From the NCBI RefSeq assembly GCF_022376445.1, contig NW_025954965.1, positions 1,021,753 through 1,085,752 of the forward strand: a DNA stretch of 64,000 bases. The letters run 5' to 3'. Source of the DNA: Fomitopsis serialis (lineage: Eukaryota; Basidiomycota; Agaricomycetes; Polyporales; Fomitopsidaceae). Under the pieces are notes generated by a model. That model saw only the letters and a program-made list of their open reading frames with translations. It ran no database searches and was not told the DNA's origin. This document shows positions 33,949 to 43,603 of the stretch, piece after piece (positions within the stretch are counted from its first letter, which is position 1; the number at the start of each line of letters is the position of its first letter). Both the position numbers and the translations under genes were made by a program.

Positions 33949-36094
33949 GGTGGTGACAGACAGGGGGGATGTGATGTGCTTTGACTGTGTTCCTGGAGGG
34001 TTAAATACGAGGACGGTTGCTATGCTGGCGCTTTTGTTGTATTCTAGGACCAGCGTGATCCGCGTCATGATCAAAGCGTCCTCGCCAAGTGTGGCGGCGT
34101 GCACTCACTGCTATACGCCCCAACGGGAAGACCGCCTTCCAGCCGCTCAATAAAACCTCTGTGTCTTGAGTTAGTAGAACTTTACTGTGGCGGAGAGATC
34201 AGAGTAGTGCGAGTAAGAGTGAGCGAGCAGTCGCGCGTAGAAGTTGAACACAGGCCACCAAGCCACAGGCGCGTAACAAGTGCAACGCGCCCACGTGACT
34301 TTGTGGGTCCACATCTGCGCCCAAAGTAGGAAAGTAGTGAGCGCCCGAAGTAGCGGCTCGGCTCGCAACGAGTCCTTTTTCTGGTTGTCCGTTGTTCCCT
34401 TCAAGGACTGGTCTGCAGATCCACGCGTTTCTCCGTGATCCGGCAACGAGGTTGGTACAGCCCCTTGTCTGAAGTTTCTGGGGCTCAGCCCCTATTGCTA
34501 CGCCCGGAAACACCGGTACATTGCCTGATCGATGAGTTTCTGTAAGGGCTCAGGTCGTCATTGCGTGGAACAGAAAATATGAGGAGTCCTCGCCCTGGAG
34601 AGTTGGATGAGGACGTAGTGTTCCTGAACCAATTCGAGCATCTTTAGTCCGGGTTCATATGGCCAGACCAATCTCCGAGTAAGAGAACCCAACCACTCGA
34701 TCGGCCGTAGGCTTTATCGATCAACCATATTCCCCGCCGGTGCACTGACGGACCACAAGCTGGCCTGCAGAAGCAGTATCGAAATCACGCTCCCTAGTAC
34801 GCTAGAACGACTGTCCGCAGCCACGTCGCCGAGAGGCGGATACTTTCAAGTTGATGCTATGCTCAGTCCACCGACTGCGTCCGGTTCATTATGGTAACCC
34901 ATGGTATCAAACTCAAACCGTCACGTCAACGCCACACTCGAGATTCTCGAAGACGGTGTGTGCTGTTTAGTGGGACTGCGCCACTGCCCGAGGCTGCTGA
35001 ACCGGCTTGTTCGAGCACTTCGACACATAGGTAAGTGCACATTATATTCAGACTGGCAGATCCGACGAGTTCGCCAGCTCATGTTCTCCATCGCTGTCCA
35101 TGTGTGTAAGTGGAATAGGGCCGTCTTTGATGAGCCCGTTGCCCGATGACTACAGATTCCGTTTGTAAAGTTATGTGGCGCCGAGTACCACTGAGGCAGT
35201 GTCATAACGGTGCTCGCCGTCGCAAGCATACAGATTTCGGTATTCTCGTACACATGCAAGATGGCAGAGCAATCTCTTCATATATTCATTCTACAAGGTA
35301 AACATCGCGACTACCACTATACATCGAGCCTTAGCAGACAGCAAGATCTGTCGAAACCACCAGGTGACCGTTCTATCTACATGGCGTATCGCCGCCAGAA
35401 GGACCGGCCAAAGAGTGGACCGTGGAGGTTGCTCTGAGGCTGCTGAGAGATGGAGAATCGTCATGGGGGAGACGATCCAACATGTGGTATACCAGCGCCT
35501 GTGTAGTTGTTAAAAGATGAGGGGCAAAACGCCGACGTGGCTGATTTATGCGGACGGACTGCTTTAGGGCAGGTTTGGTCAGATCAGACGCCCGGTGACG
35601 GGGGCGCCTGCCAGTGTGTCGCGCAGCAAACTCAGACGATGTTGAACACATACACGATCTGGTTGGTCTGCTGATAGTATTCTGGACATGGGCAATGAGC
35701 TCGCGCTTCACATGGTGGTCTTCTACTGTAAACCTTGCAGCATTGGTATACCGCCAGAACCTGGGTTCAGACCCCCACATGTGGCGCCGACGGAAGACGT
35801 CCGAGGACAAGAATAAGTGCCACCTGCCTGGGACCACTGCCAGTTCCACGACTTCTTGTGAAGTCATTCCAGCGCCAAGAGTGGGAAACTTAGTCAGGAG
35901 GGCCTGTGTAAGGTGTCAGTGGAAGAGGCGATGGTCTAAGACCCAGTGCGCCATCTTGCTCATTCGCAGCGGTCACTGGTGCGCCCCTTCTCTCGGGCCA
36001 TCCCCTGCGGAGGATCCAATCCGATCGAGGCCGAGATAGAGCGTCATGCCGTCCTGGAGGGCCTATATAGTATATAGTCGACGTCGTCCTCAGT
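33949..36094. other. Gene-poor region, 2.1 kb
   Basis: Apart from the DUF7918 promoter (to about 34330) and the AKR promoter (from about 36000), I find no supported gene. Open frames up to about 164 codons occur on both strands (35373-35867 minus, 35614-36039 plus). They overlap each other, lack recognisable motifs and have no clear introns. A short inverted repeat GGGGCTCAGCCCC lies at 34480-34492. It could hold decayed coding sequence or a lncRNA. Confidence 0.4.
36064..36076 (+). promoter_or_regulatory. TATA box of the aldo/keto reductase gene
   Basis: CTATATAGTATATAG starts at 36063. It lies only 25-30 bp before the first ATG (36095). RNA starting about 30 bp downstream of the TATA would hardly include that ATG, so the second in-frame ATG at 36164 may be the true start. 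Confidence 0.55.
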
Positions 36095-37175
36095 ATGTCC
36101 TTTCTCAGGTCTTTCCTCAGGCGCTTCACCACCAGACCAGTCGTCTCCAATCCGCGTCCCATCATGTCCATCACTCTCAACGACGGCACCAAGATCCCTA
36201 GCCTGGGGTTCGGCACTGGCACTGCGCTATACGCGAAGGACGCGGAGGACACAGTCCGCCAGGCCATCCAGACCGGCGTCGTTCACCTCGATGGTGCTCA
36301 GATGTACAACAACGAGGAGTCCTCGGCGCCGGCATCGTCTCCTCGGGGAAGCCTCGCTCGTCGCTCTACATCACGACCAAGCTTAACGTCATCCCGCTGG
36401 CCAGACGGTCCGCGACACACTCGTCGAGTCTCTGAAGAAGCTGCAGACGGAATACGTCGACCTCTTCCTTGTCCACTTCCCGAACAACCACGAAACGCCT
36501 CTCCCTGAGATCTGGGCGCAGTTCGAGGAGATCCAAAAGGAGGGCTTGGCGAAGTCGATAGGTGTCTCCAACTTCCGCGTGAAGGATTTCGAGGAGATCC
36601 TGCCCACGGCGAAGGTCATCCCGGCGGTGAACCAGGTGAGTGCTAGCGCTGATCCCAATCCGATCCCGTGATGCGCTCCACAGATCGAGTACCATCCTTA
36701 CGTCTACAAGGCCGATCAGCCTGTGATCGAGTTCATGAAGAAGTACAACATCACCCCGAGTCATACGGTGGCTTGACGCCATCGGTGCGTTTCAAGGGTG
36801 GTCCAGTCGACCCGGTGCTCAAGTCTGCCGCCGCACGGCTCAGCAAGGAGGCGGGCACGACGGTCACGGAAGGACAGGTCTTGCAGCTCTGGTTGAAAGC
36901 GAAGGGCGTCGTCACCATCACGTTCGTGTGATTTTTTGATTATGAGTGAGAAGCGTGCTGACTCGGGTGCGCTCGTAGAACGAGTTCGAAAGCGTCCCGT
37001 GTCAAGGAGTACCTGGCTGCGGAGGCGCTTCCTGGCCTCACTCCTGAGGAGATCAAGGCTATCGATACGGAGGGCTCGAAGGTTCACCACCGTGTCTTCG
37101 TGAGTGTCTTGGTCCGCAGTCATGATGTTCATAGTACGCTCATGCGCAATATAGGCCACGTTCTTCGACTCGTGA
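36095..37175 (+). CDS. Aldo/keto reductase
   Basis: NAD(P)H-dependent oxidoreductase of the AKR barrel family. Tetrad residues are visible: Asp and Tyr in VVHLDGAQMYNNEE, Lys in LYITTKLNVIP, and His in YVDLFLVHFPNN. Further family sequence is EGLAKSIGVSNFRVKDFEEI, VIPAVNQ, then after an intron IEYHPYVYK. The C-terminus has TVTEGQVLQLWLKAKGVV, KVKEYLAAEALPGLTPEEI-type sequence, and a last small exon ending at TGA 37173-37175. The longest frame starts at 36095 with a basic, Arg/Phe-rich leader (MSFLRSFLRRFTTRP) that could be a mitochondrial presequence. The TATA position favours 36164 (MSITLNDGTKIPSLGFGTG). Three one-base losses break the frame: 36319-36326, 36393-36395 and near 36764. Substrate unknown. 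Confidence 0.88.
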
Positions 37176-37604
37176 AGGATCTACGGAAGGGAAGTATCGC
37201 TGAAGATTTGTACGCTAGCTATCATGTATCATCAACGAGTCGAATGATAGATGACATCGCCTCACTGTCCGTTCGCCCGTTTTGTGTGCGAGTTTCTTGA
37301 CAGCTGTCCTCGTCTATTAGGGCGCACTGTACCGGGAGTCTAGTGGCGTATATCACACATCGCACCCCGCGCGAGTAAGGTCATCACTCGCCAGCGAATG
37401 CGTGAACTCAGTAGCAACTGGCTGATACCCTTCTAGTTCGAGGTGGTTGGCCTGTATGATTAAAAGCAGCAACACCTAACAAGTCGTCAAAATTTCGAGC
37501 ACTCATGACCTTGTCTTTACGTTCACATCGTCATTGCAAGCAGTCACGATGCGTACAACAGTTTAGGAATACAACGTAACGGCTGCCCATCGCGCTACAT
37601 CCGC
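37176..37604. other. Convergent 3' intergenic region
   Basis: 429 bp between the AKR stop and the stop of the secreted repeat protein. AT-richer. I see nothing beyond 3' UTRs. Confidence 0.45.
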
Positions 37605-38447
37605 TCAGTCGAGCTCATCTATCTCCAAGCCGCGCTCGAACAGCTCGCCGTCCAAGTCGTCCTCTCGGGCGGACCACTCATAGTCGCTCCGGCCCCGATG
37701 CCAGTTCCCCGCCCGCATCTTCTTCGGCTTCGGCAGAGGGTTCGGTTTCGGCTTCGGGGATCCCGCCGGCGTGTTTGGCGGAGGCGGAGGGGGCGGAGGG
37801 GACTCCCACGGCTCCGAGCGACAAGGTCGTCGTAGTAGCCGCGCTCGAACAGCTCGCCGTCCAAGTCGTACTCTCGGGCGGACCACTCATAGTCGCTCCG
37901 GCCCCGATGCCAGTTCCCCGCCCGCATCTCTTCGGCTTCGGCAGAGGGTTCGGTTTCGGCTTCGGGGATCCCGCCGGCGTGTTTGGCGGAGGCGGAGGGG
38001 GCGGAGGGGACTCCCACGGCTCCGAGCGACAAGGTCGTCGTAGTAGCCGCGCTCGAACAGCTCGCCGTCCAAGTCGTACTCTCGGGCGGACCACTCATAG
38101 TCGCTCCGGCCCCGATGCCAGTTCCCCGCCCGCATCTTCTTCGGCAGAGGCAGAGGCTTCGGTTTCGGCTTTGGGGATCCCGCCGGCGTGTTTGGCGGAG
38201 GGGGCGGGGGAGGGGGCTCCCCCGGCTCCGAGCGACAAGGTCGTCGTAGTAGTAGCCGCGCTCCACGAGTTCGTCTTGAAACTCCCGCTGGAATAGCGAG
38301 GCATCCTCAGTCGAGCGACTGTTACCGCACGGTCAGCCGTGGATTAATGTTATAAACGAGAGAGGCTCACATGGTGACTGGGCGAGCAAGTGCGGGAGCT
38401 GTCGTCGCCGCCAGTAGGATGGCAGAGGCAAGCGCAGAGTAACGCAT
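37605..38447 (-). CDS. Secreted protein with three tandem 70-residue repeats (candidate Kex2-type peptide precursor)
   Basis: The start at 38447 gives a signal peptide, MRYSALASAILLAATTAPAL, followed by ARPVT. An intron whose acceptor CAG precedes TCGCTCGACTGAG restores the frame IRSTEDASLFQREFQDELVE. The rest is three near-identical units of 70 residues and a short end (LFERGLEIDELD, stop 37605). Each unit reads (L/F)ERGYYDDLVARSRGS, a run of 7-8 prolines, NTPAGSPKPKPNPLPKP, a dibasic KK, MRAGNWHRGRSDYEWSARE and YDLDGE. Signal peptide, near-perfect repeats and a dibasic site per unit fit the layout of fungal Kex2-processed repeat proteins. However, KK is a weaker Kex2 site than KR, and no RiPP tailoring gene (UstY/DUF3328) is in the window. 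One-base losses in poly-G/C runs break the frame in every copy. Confidence 0.75.
37622..38278 (-). repeat. Coding tandem repeat, about 210-bp unit, three copies
   Basis: The marker CTCTCGGGCGGACCACTCAT starts at 37662, 37871 and 38079 on the plus strand, so the observed periods are 209 and 208 bp. Copies 1 and 2 differ by a single base (ATCTTCTTC against ATCTCTTC near 37926-37932). Copy 3, nearest the 5' end of the gene, has diverged in the proline/lysine part. Restoring one base in each GGGG run gives exactly 210 bp (70 codons). Near-identity of copies 1 and 2 points to recent duplication or gene conversion. Confidence 0.93.
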
Positions 38448-38700
38448 GGTGTTCTGTATGCAGTACTTGGGGTCGTTACGAAGTTTTCCGTTGGAAGAAA
38501 CGTGGGTCGTCAAAGAAGAAGAGCAAGGCTAGACGGTGTGAGAGGTAAATGCAATATTCAAACTGTCACTGTCGCTGGACACTTACTTGCCGGCAACCTA
38601 CTCGTTGAGCTCAGAAAAAGGAGAAGAGAGAGCTGAGGAATGCGGTAGACATAGCTCTCCTTTTATACGCTGGGATGCCTGGCCTTGCCACAGACTTGAC
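38448..38700 (-). promoter_or_regulatory. Promoter and 5' UTR (with intron) of the secreted repeat protein
   Basis: On the minus strand a strong TATA box, GCGTATAAAAGG, lies at 38659-38670. Downstream, GGCAA is followed by GTAAGT (donor near 38590), and an acceptor GTCTAG near 38530 suggests a 5' UTR intron. A CT-rich leader then runs to the ATG at 38447. This layout is typical of highly expressed fungal genes. Confidence 0.6.
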
Positions 38701-39654
38701 ATCACTGCAGCGACCTGCAGAGATCCTTGTCTGTCGTTGTGGTCAACTCGGACCGTTATGCCTGACGATGGATCGCATTTGGATGATTGTTTAAGCGTAC
38801 GGATGCTAATTTGCGACGCAGCCTGGGCTCTGGCGCACATGTATACCGTGCCAAGTTGCATGATGAGGCTGTTGCCGAGGGGAGCAGATTTCACAATCAA
38901 CTGACACCGCTGCTGAGCAAGCCGCAACAGTGATGCAAGACTCAAACGACGTTACCTTAGACTCGGCTGCTATGTTCCTGAGACGAGAGCATTCTAGTGA
39001 GTCGCGGTGGCAATCCGATATAATGGGAGAGTGGATCGCAGCCATCGGGTAGCCACCATGGAGTTTTGCTGCGCTGATCTCTGGCGAAGTACAGACCACC
39101 CCAGATTATATAAGGATGGCGAGGCACGACGCGGTCTATAGACTCATCCGGGATTTGCGATATGTACATCGTTGAGCCAGTAGCAGCGGGAATTGTTGCT
39201 GACTGGCAGAAGAGATCAGGAAGAGATGCTCGAGATTTTCAATCAAGTCAGCGCGACGATCATACGAAGCGGTCTTGATTTCATACTGTAGGGATCGCTG
39301 TCATCATCCCACGCCAATGACTGGTAGAGGGTAGACGGACCGATACGGCCGTGGCGGTGATCGAGTGCCCTGGCGCATAAGTTACATACTTGTGGTCCCA
39401 TCTTGATGGGAACTTGGCAAGACCGACCGCCTGAGTGCACCTTTCTGATGTGGGGCCCATCGTCTGTGAAACAGCTGTGAACTTGGCTGTAACTATCATG
39501 TCTGAGTCCTCCGATGAGACATCTTTGCACCCGGACCGGACAGGTGCCGGAGTGGTAGCGCTCGTCTTGCCTCCGAAGTACTACGTCCATCCTCCGCCTC
39601 CTCCCTCCCTCTCCCTGTCCGGGCTAGAGCCCATTCTACTTGCGCTGTCTCACG
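38701..39654. other. Intergenic region upstream of NPR2
   Basis: I see no supported gene. The segment just before 39655 is CT-rich (CCTCCCTCTCCCTGTCC), fitting the NPR2 promoter. Short open frames (38587-38904 plus, 38598-38945 minus, 39243-39590 minus) have no recognisable content. Confidence 0.4.
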
Positions 39655-41803
39655 ATGGCCTCAACAGGGTCCTTCTTCCCTCGTATCGAGTCTGTCTTCT
39701 ATGCTGTCTTCGACAGCCGCCAGGGTCCCAAAGTCGTCTACCAAGTACCTGAAGGCCTCATATCAATCGGCCCTACGACAGCCCTTGGGACCAATACTCT
39801 CGGTCCCTCACCCCTGCGTCACCGTCGCCAACCCTCGCGGACAGCCCGTCCGTATCGCGCTTCGACTCTCGCCATCTCCTCAGCCCCCAGAAACGTTCTG
39901 TCTCGTCTAACCGCTGCCTGTTTCACTTCGATGACATCTCGAAATATGTCATGCCGCCTAGCGCTCTTTGCGGAAGGCTCGTAATCTGTGCGACCAGGGG
40001 GCACAGGATCATCGGCTTTCCTGTCGAGCTTCAGGGTGCCTACGACCGCAACTACTTTCGGTATAACCTGTGCTTCGTCTTTGAACGCAATGCGGACTTG
40101 AGCTGCTACGAGCCTATTGTTCGTAAAGTCAGTCGAGTTCTGACTGCGTGCGAGGTACGTCTGTCCACCCCGTCGCTGAAGGAGGATAGCAGGTCACAAA
40201 CGCGTCCTCATAGCTGGAATCACGCTTCCTTTCTGAACCAGACAGTTCTCCGTCAATTTATGCTGTTCTGGAACAGCTCTACGAGGACCTGAACTCGTAC
40301 TCAGAGACATCTATACCCCTGGACAAGTTCAACTCCATCGAGTTGAAGATCTTCCCATTTTATCCAAATCCGCCGCAGGTCAAGGACTGGGCGGTTCCTT
40401 TGGCTCTGATTGACATTCGAAAGCGAATTGAACCGAATTGGGACTTGACCATGATGAGGGTGAGTGTGTGTTGATCGTCGTGGATGCCATTATGGAAGGA
40501 CATAAGAGCAGGTCTGTCAATACATCGACGGGACCAATCATGTTAGCCGCATCGCACGACTGGCAGAATGCGACATCGATCTCACTCGGCAGGCCATCGC
40601 GCATCTACTGTGCGTCAAGTCTTTGTCGTTTACGTGGCATAGTTACTGAGCGGAGCAATTATGTTAGGTACTACCAGGTAATAATGATGATAGATATCTT
40701 CCAATATTCCAACATGTATACTTTGTGCACCACAATTCAGTGGCTCGCAGACGAGACCCATGTAAGGGACGAGTGTGGTCCGTACGCGACAAAGCCAGGT
40801 CTGTCGGGATGAACCGCTAAGGCGAACGCTCTAATCAGAATAGGACTGCAGGGCAACGCATAACGGACTGGCCAAAATTACTGCACCTCTACTCACGCCT
40901 GAAACCAGGCAAGACGGTATACGAGTGGATGGAAGAGTACGACGTGCAGTCATACAACATTGACGTGCGCCGCTTTACCAGCTTCGGCGTCATCAAGGTC
41001 AGCTACTTGATCCCGAGCATCCTTCGCAAGCTAAAGGCATGAGCAGGGCTTCCTTCGCCGAGTGCATCGCTGGCCTGTTCTCCTTCCAGAGACGGACACG
41101 CCCCAGCAGAGCGGATCGGCCTACCCCAGTCCTTCGGCCGCAAACGCGGCAAGAGCTTCACCGTCCAAACATCCCCACCACGTACTGTGCGCGCCGACTC
41201 TATCCGAGGAAGACCACAAGCGTCGCTCACGACGGAGGTCGCCCCGGGGCAACCGGGCTAGCGACAGCACACTCGTCCGCACCGACCACGCCCGTCCCGC
41301 ATCGCGCCCGCCGCGCGAGCGCAGCGGAGTCCTCGCTCGAGCAGCTCCGCAACCGCGAGACGGCGCCGCGCAAGTCCACCACGCTCGAGCAGCTGTTCAG
41401 CCCGGCTCGCGAATACCGTCCCATCGAGCCTGATCACGAGCAATGTCCCGCAGACGCCGCGCCCGCTCACGCGCGAGCCTTCCTCCGCGTCGGGGTCGGG
41501 GTCGGGCGACCAGCGTGGACACAGCCCGACGTCGCTGCTGCCGACACATCCCGGTTTGCTGCGCCCGCGCGTGGAACGCTCGCCATCTGCCCCGGCTGTG
41601 TCGCAGGTGCACGCGCAGTCTCAGCTGCACACGGTGCCAGCATATCCGAAGGAGCTCTTGCCCCTGCTGGATGGTGAACATCATACCGACGAGTTGTGTG
41701 TGCGTTTCGAGGTGGGCTGGCCGGTGTTGAGGCAGTGGTTAGTGATCGCAGGCGGTGGGAAGGGGATGGGGACTTCGGACAAGTCGCGATAATCTACAGG
41801 TAG
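39655..41803 (+). CDS. NPR2: Nitrogen permease regulator 2 (NPRL2, GATOR1 subunit)
   Basis: Subunit of GATOR1/SEACIT, the GTPase-activating complex that restrains TORC1 at the vacuole when amino acids are low. The start at 39655 gives ASTGSFFPRIESVFYAVFDS, then RQGPKVVYQVPEGLI, the conserved N-terminal longin part. Further exons read FDDISKYVMPPSALCGRLVI, IIGFPVELQGAYDRNYFRYN, NCFVFE-type sequence, and PLDKFNSIELKIFPFYPNPP followed by RKRIEPNWDLTM. Later sequence includes LLHLYSRLKPGKTVYEWMEE, NIDVRRFTSFGVIK, and FLRRVHRWPVLLP. A disordered Ser/Arg/Pro-rich insert (about 41090-41640) precedes the C-terminal PLLDGEHHTDELCVRFEVGW. The stop at 41803 assumes one missing base near 41767-41772 so that the end reads DFGQVAIIYR. 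Otherwise the frame stops at 41792. At least seven introns. Confidence 0.92.
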
Positions 41804-42055
41804 CGATTGCGTACATGATTTGCATATCCGCTGCCGCATGGCGCGACGAGCCTTCATGGCAAACGCAAGCCGGTACAGATGACTGAATGTGCGTCTGACA
41901 CACTGACTCGCCGAGGAAGCGTGAAACCATCTCTGAGACCTGTGATATTCGCCTCTCTATGTTGCCGCGGCGTGTTCTTTCTTGACGAAGCTCGAAACAT
42001 CCAACAGATGCTATGTCGAAGGGCTTGTCTTATCGGGTTGCATCCATCGCGAAGG
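41804..42055. other. Convergent 3' intergenic region, NPR2 / RCL1
   Basis: 252 bp between two stops. Nothing beyond expected 3' ends is seen. Confidence 0.4.
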
Positions 42056-43412
42056 CTATGAGAGTGTTCTGTTGGCATTGACGTAACCAGCCCCGTAGCA
42101 TGAGTAGAGCAACTCCGTCGACGCCGGGTCAATCTTCTCCGCCGGCACGATTTTGAAGGTCGTCCCGAACGCCGTCTTCACATCTCTAAGAAATTGGATC
42201 GTCCGCGCCGTAGGCTCACCCATCCTGCATCGACCCACATCCTCGCTCCCGAGCACCATGAAAGCAGGACGAGGATCTGATGGTGGCTGTCTACGCATCC
42301 ACCCCTCTGGATCTCCTGCAGCAGTGCACGAGTGGCGAGAAGGGCGATGTCTTCGGGTGCGACGCCAGGCTGGGAGAGCGCTTCGGCGCAATGCATCGCC
42401 CCTGTAGTGGTCTCGGAAAGGAGGGAAAGCCCATAGCCGGGAGACTTGCCGCTATCCTCGCCTTTGTAGACGTCGGAGTAGAGGTAGATGTCAGGGATGT
42501 AGCGATTCAGCACTGAGCGGGCGGCTTCGATCATGCGGTTAGAGAACTGCGGATTGACGCGTACGGCATGTCTGTTGGACGAGTGTGAGACTACAACATG
42601 CGAGCGCAGAGGAGACGATGGCTCACGAAATACCGCGTATCCGCTTAACCTTGCCCCGCTCCACGAGGTCGAGCGTCTTGAGTTGCTTGACACTAGGGCA
42701 TATGAACTGGACTTCACCGCCACCAAGCGGTGGGCTACCACGTTTCCTGATCTATCAGTACACTTCATTAGACGTTCCCAGTGGTACGAGTATGTGAACA
42801 TACGCGCAGCTCTAGACCGTCGGACACGCCAAAAAGCTGTAACTGTGGCAATGTGATGGTGCGAATGAGATCTGCCTGGGAAAGAATTAGGTGATGCTAC
42901 GGAAGTACACAAAACCAAGACATACAGAGAGGTCGCGGTCATCAGACGTGATGCCTCGTAGCGTGAGTTGCAGAGGTCTCTTCGAGAATGGCGCGAGCAT
43001 GATCACGGCTCAAGGAAGTATCCGACTGAGCGTGATAAGGGACAATCGTGGGTCACCGGGTCCACCTGCTATCACACCCGGCTTCAGCAGGATTGCAGTA
43101 CCTGTGTAGATGTATAAGTCAAAGCTTGGTTTGACACTCATAAGACGCACCTGTCACGGATATCTCAATAACCGTCCCATTCGTTATGCGTTCCAGCAGC
43201 CGGAGCAAGCTAACCTCGTAGTCTGCGAAACATCTATCAATTAACGGTCCTCCGAGTATGTGAGCCTCAGCGCACCTCTTAGACCCGGGATTTTTGTCCT
43301 CCGAGCGTATGTGGTCAATCTTCACAGCCTTTCCACTCAGAATAGACAGCACCAGGCGATGTCTGAGGTGAAGGTGCCCGCTGAAGTGAAGAACGTTGCC
43401 CGCCTGAGCCAT
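42056..43412 (-). CDS. RCL1: RNA 3'-terminal phosphate cyclase-like protein RCL1
   Basis: Nucleolar 18S rRNA maturation factor that works with the GTPase Bms1 in early pre-rRNA cleavage. It belongs to the RNA 3'-phosphate cyclase fold but lacks cyclase activity. The start at 43412 gives AQAGNVLHFSGHLHLRHRLV and LSILSGKAVKIDHIRSEDKN, the typical Rcl1 N-terminus (enzymes of the family start with GGGQ-type sequence). It continues YEVSLLRLLERITNGTVIEI. The C-half has SNRMIEAARSVLNRYIPDIY, SDVYKGEDSGKSPGYGLSLL, SETTTGAMHCAEA and QEIQRGGCVD. The end reads FLRDVKTAFGTTFKIVPAEK, then LLYSCYGAGYVNANRTLS at 42056. One base is missing at the AAA run 42261-42263. It is divergent from UBA3 with 191 bp between starts. 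Confidence 0.94.
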
Positions 43413-43603
43413 GGTTGCGAGTGAGCAGAGGTCGCGGTGGCTGGAAAATAAGGACCGTGCTTTGGACATTCAGCGAGGGTGATCGAGATCTGCATCGGGA
43501 CGGGCGTCTCACACGTGTCGCGCTTGACGCGTGCACTGTGCCACAGCGCTCACGTCCTCCGCGAACCTCGTCCACCTCATATCCACCCTCTTTGGCTTGC
43601 GAG
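43413..43603. promoter_or_regulatory. Shared divergent promoter, RCL1 / UBA3
   Basis: Only 191 bp lies between the two start codons. No TATA box is clear. An ACGCGT hexamer is at about 43527-43532. The two genes must share regulatory DNA. Confidence 0.5.

Noticed and set aside
34478..34494. GGGGCTCAGCCCC inverted repeat as a transposon end
   Set aside because: No matching partner or target-site duplication found nearby. It may be a chance palindrome.
35755..35785. CTGGGTTCAGACCCCC resembling a tRNA T arm
   Set aside because: The loop is the wrong size, and the rest of a cloverleaf is missing.
35880..35990. Cys-containing stretch RACVRCQWKRRWSKTQCA as a Zn2Cys6 factor
   Set aside because: Cysteine spacing does not fit the Zn2Cys6 pattern, and there is no supporting gene structure.
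37605..38447. Repeat protein as a dikaritin RiPP cluster
   Set aside because: No UstY/DUF3328, tyrosinase or other tailoring gene occurs in the window, so a RiPP cluster cannot be claimed.
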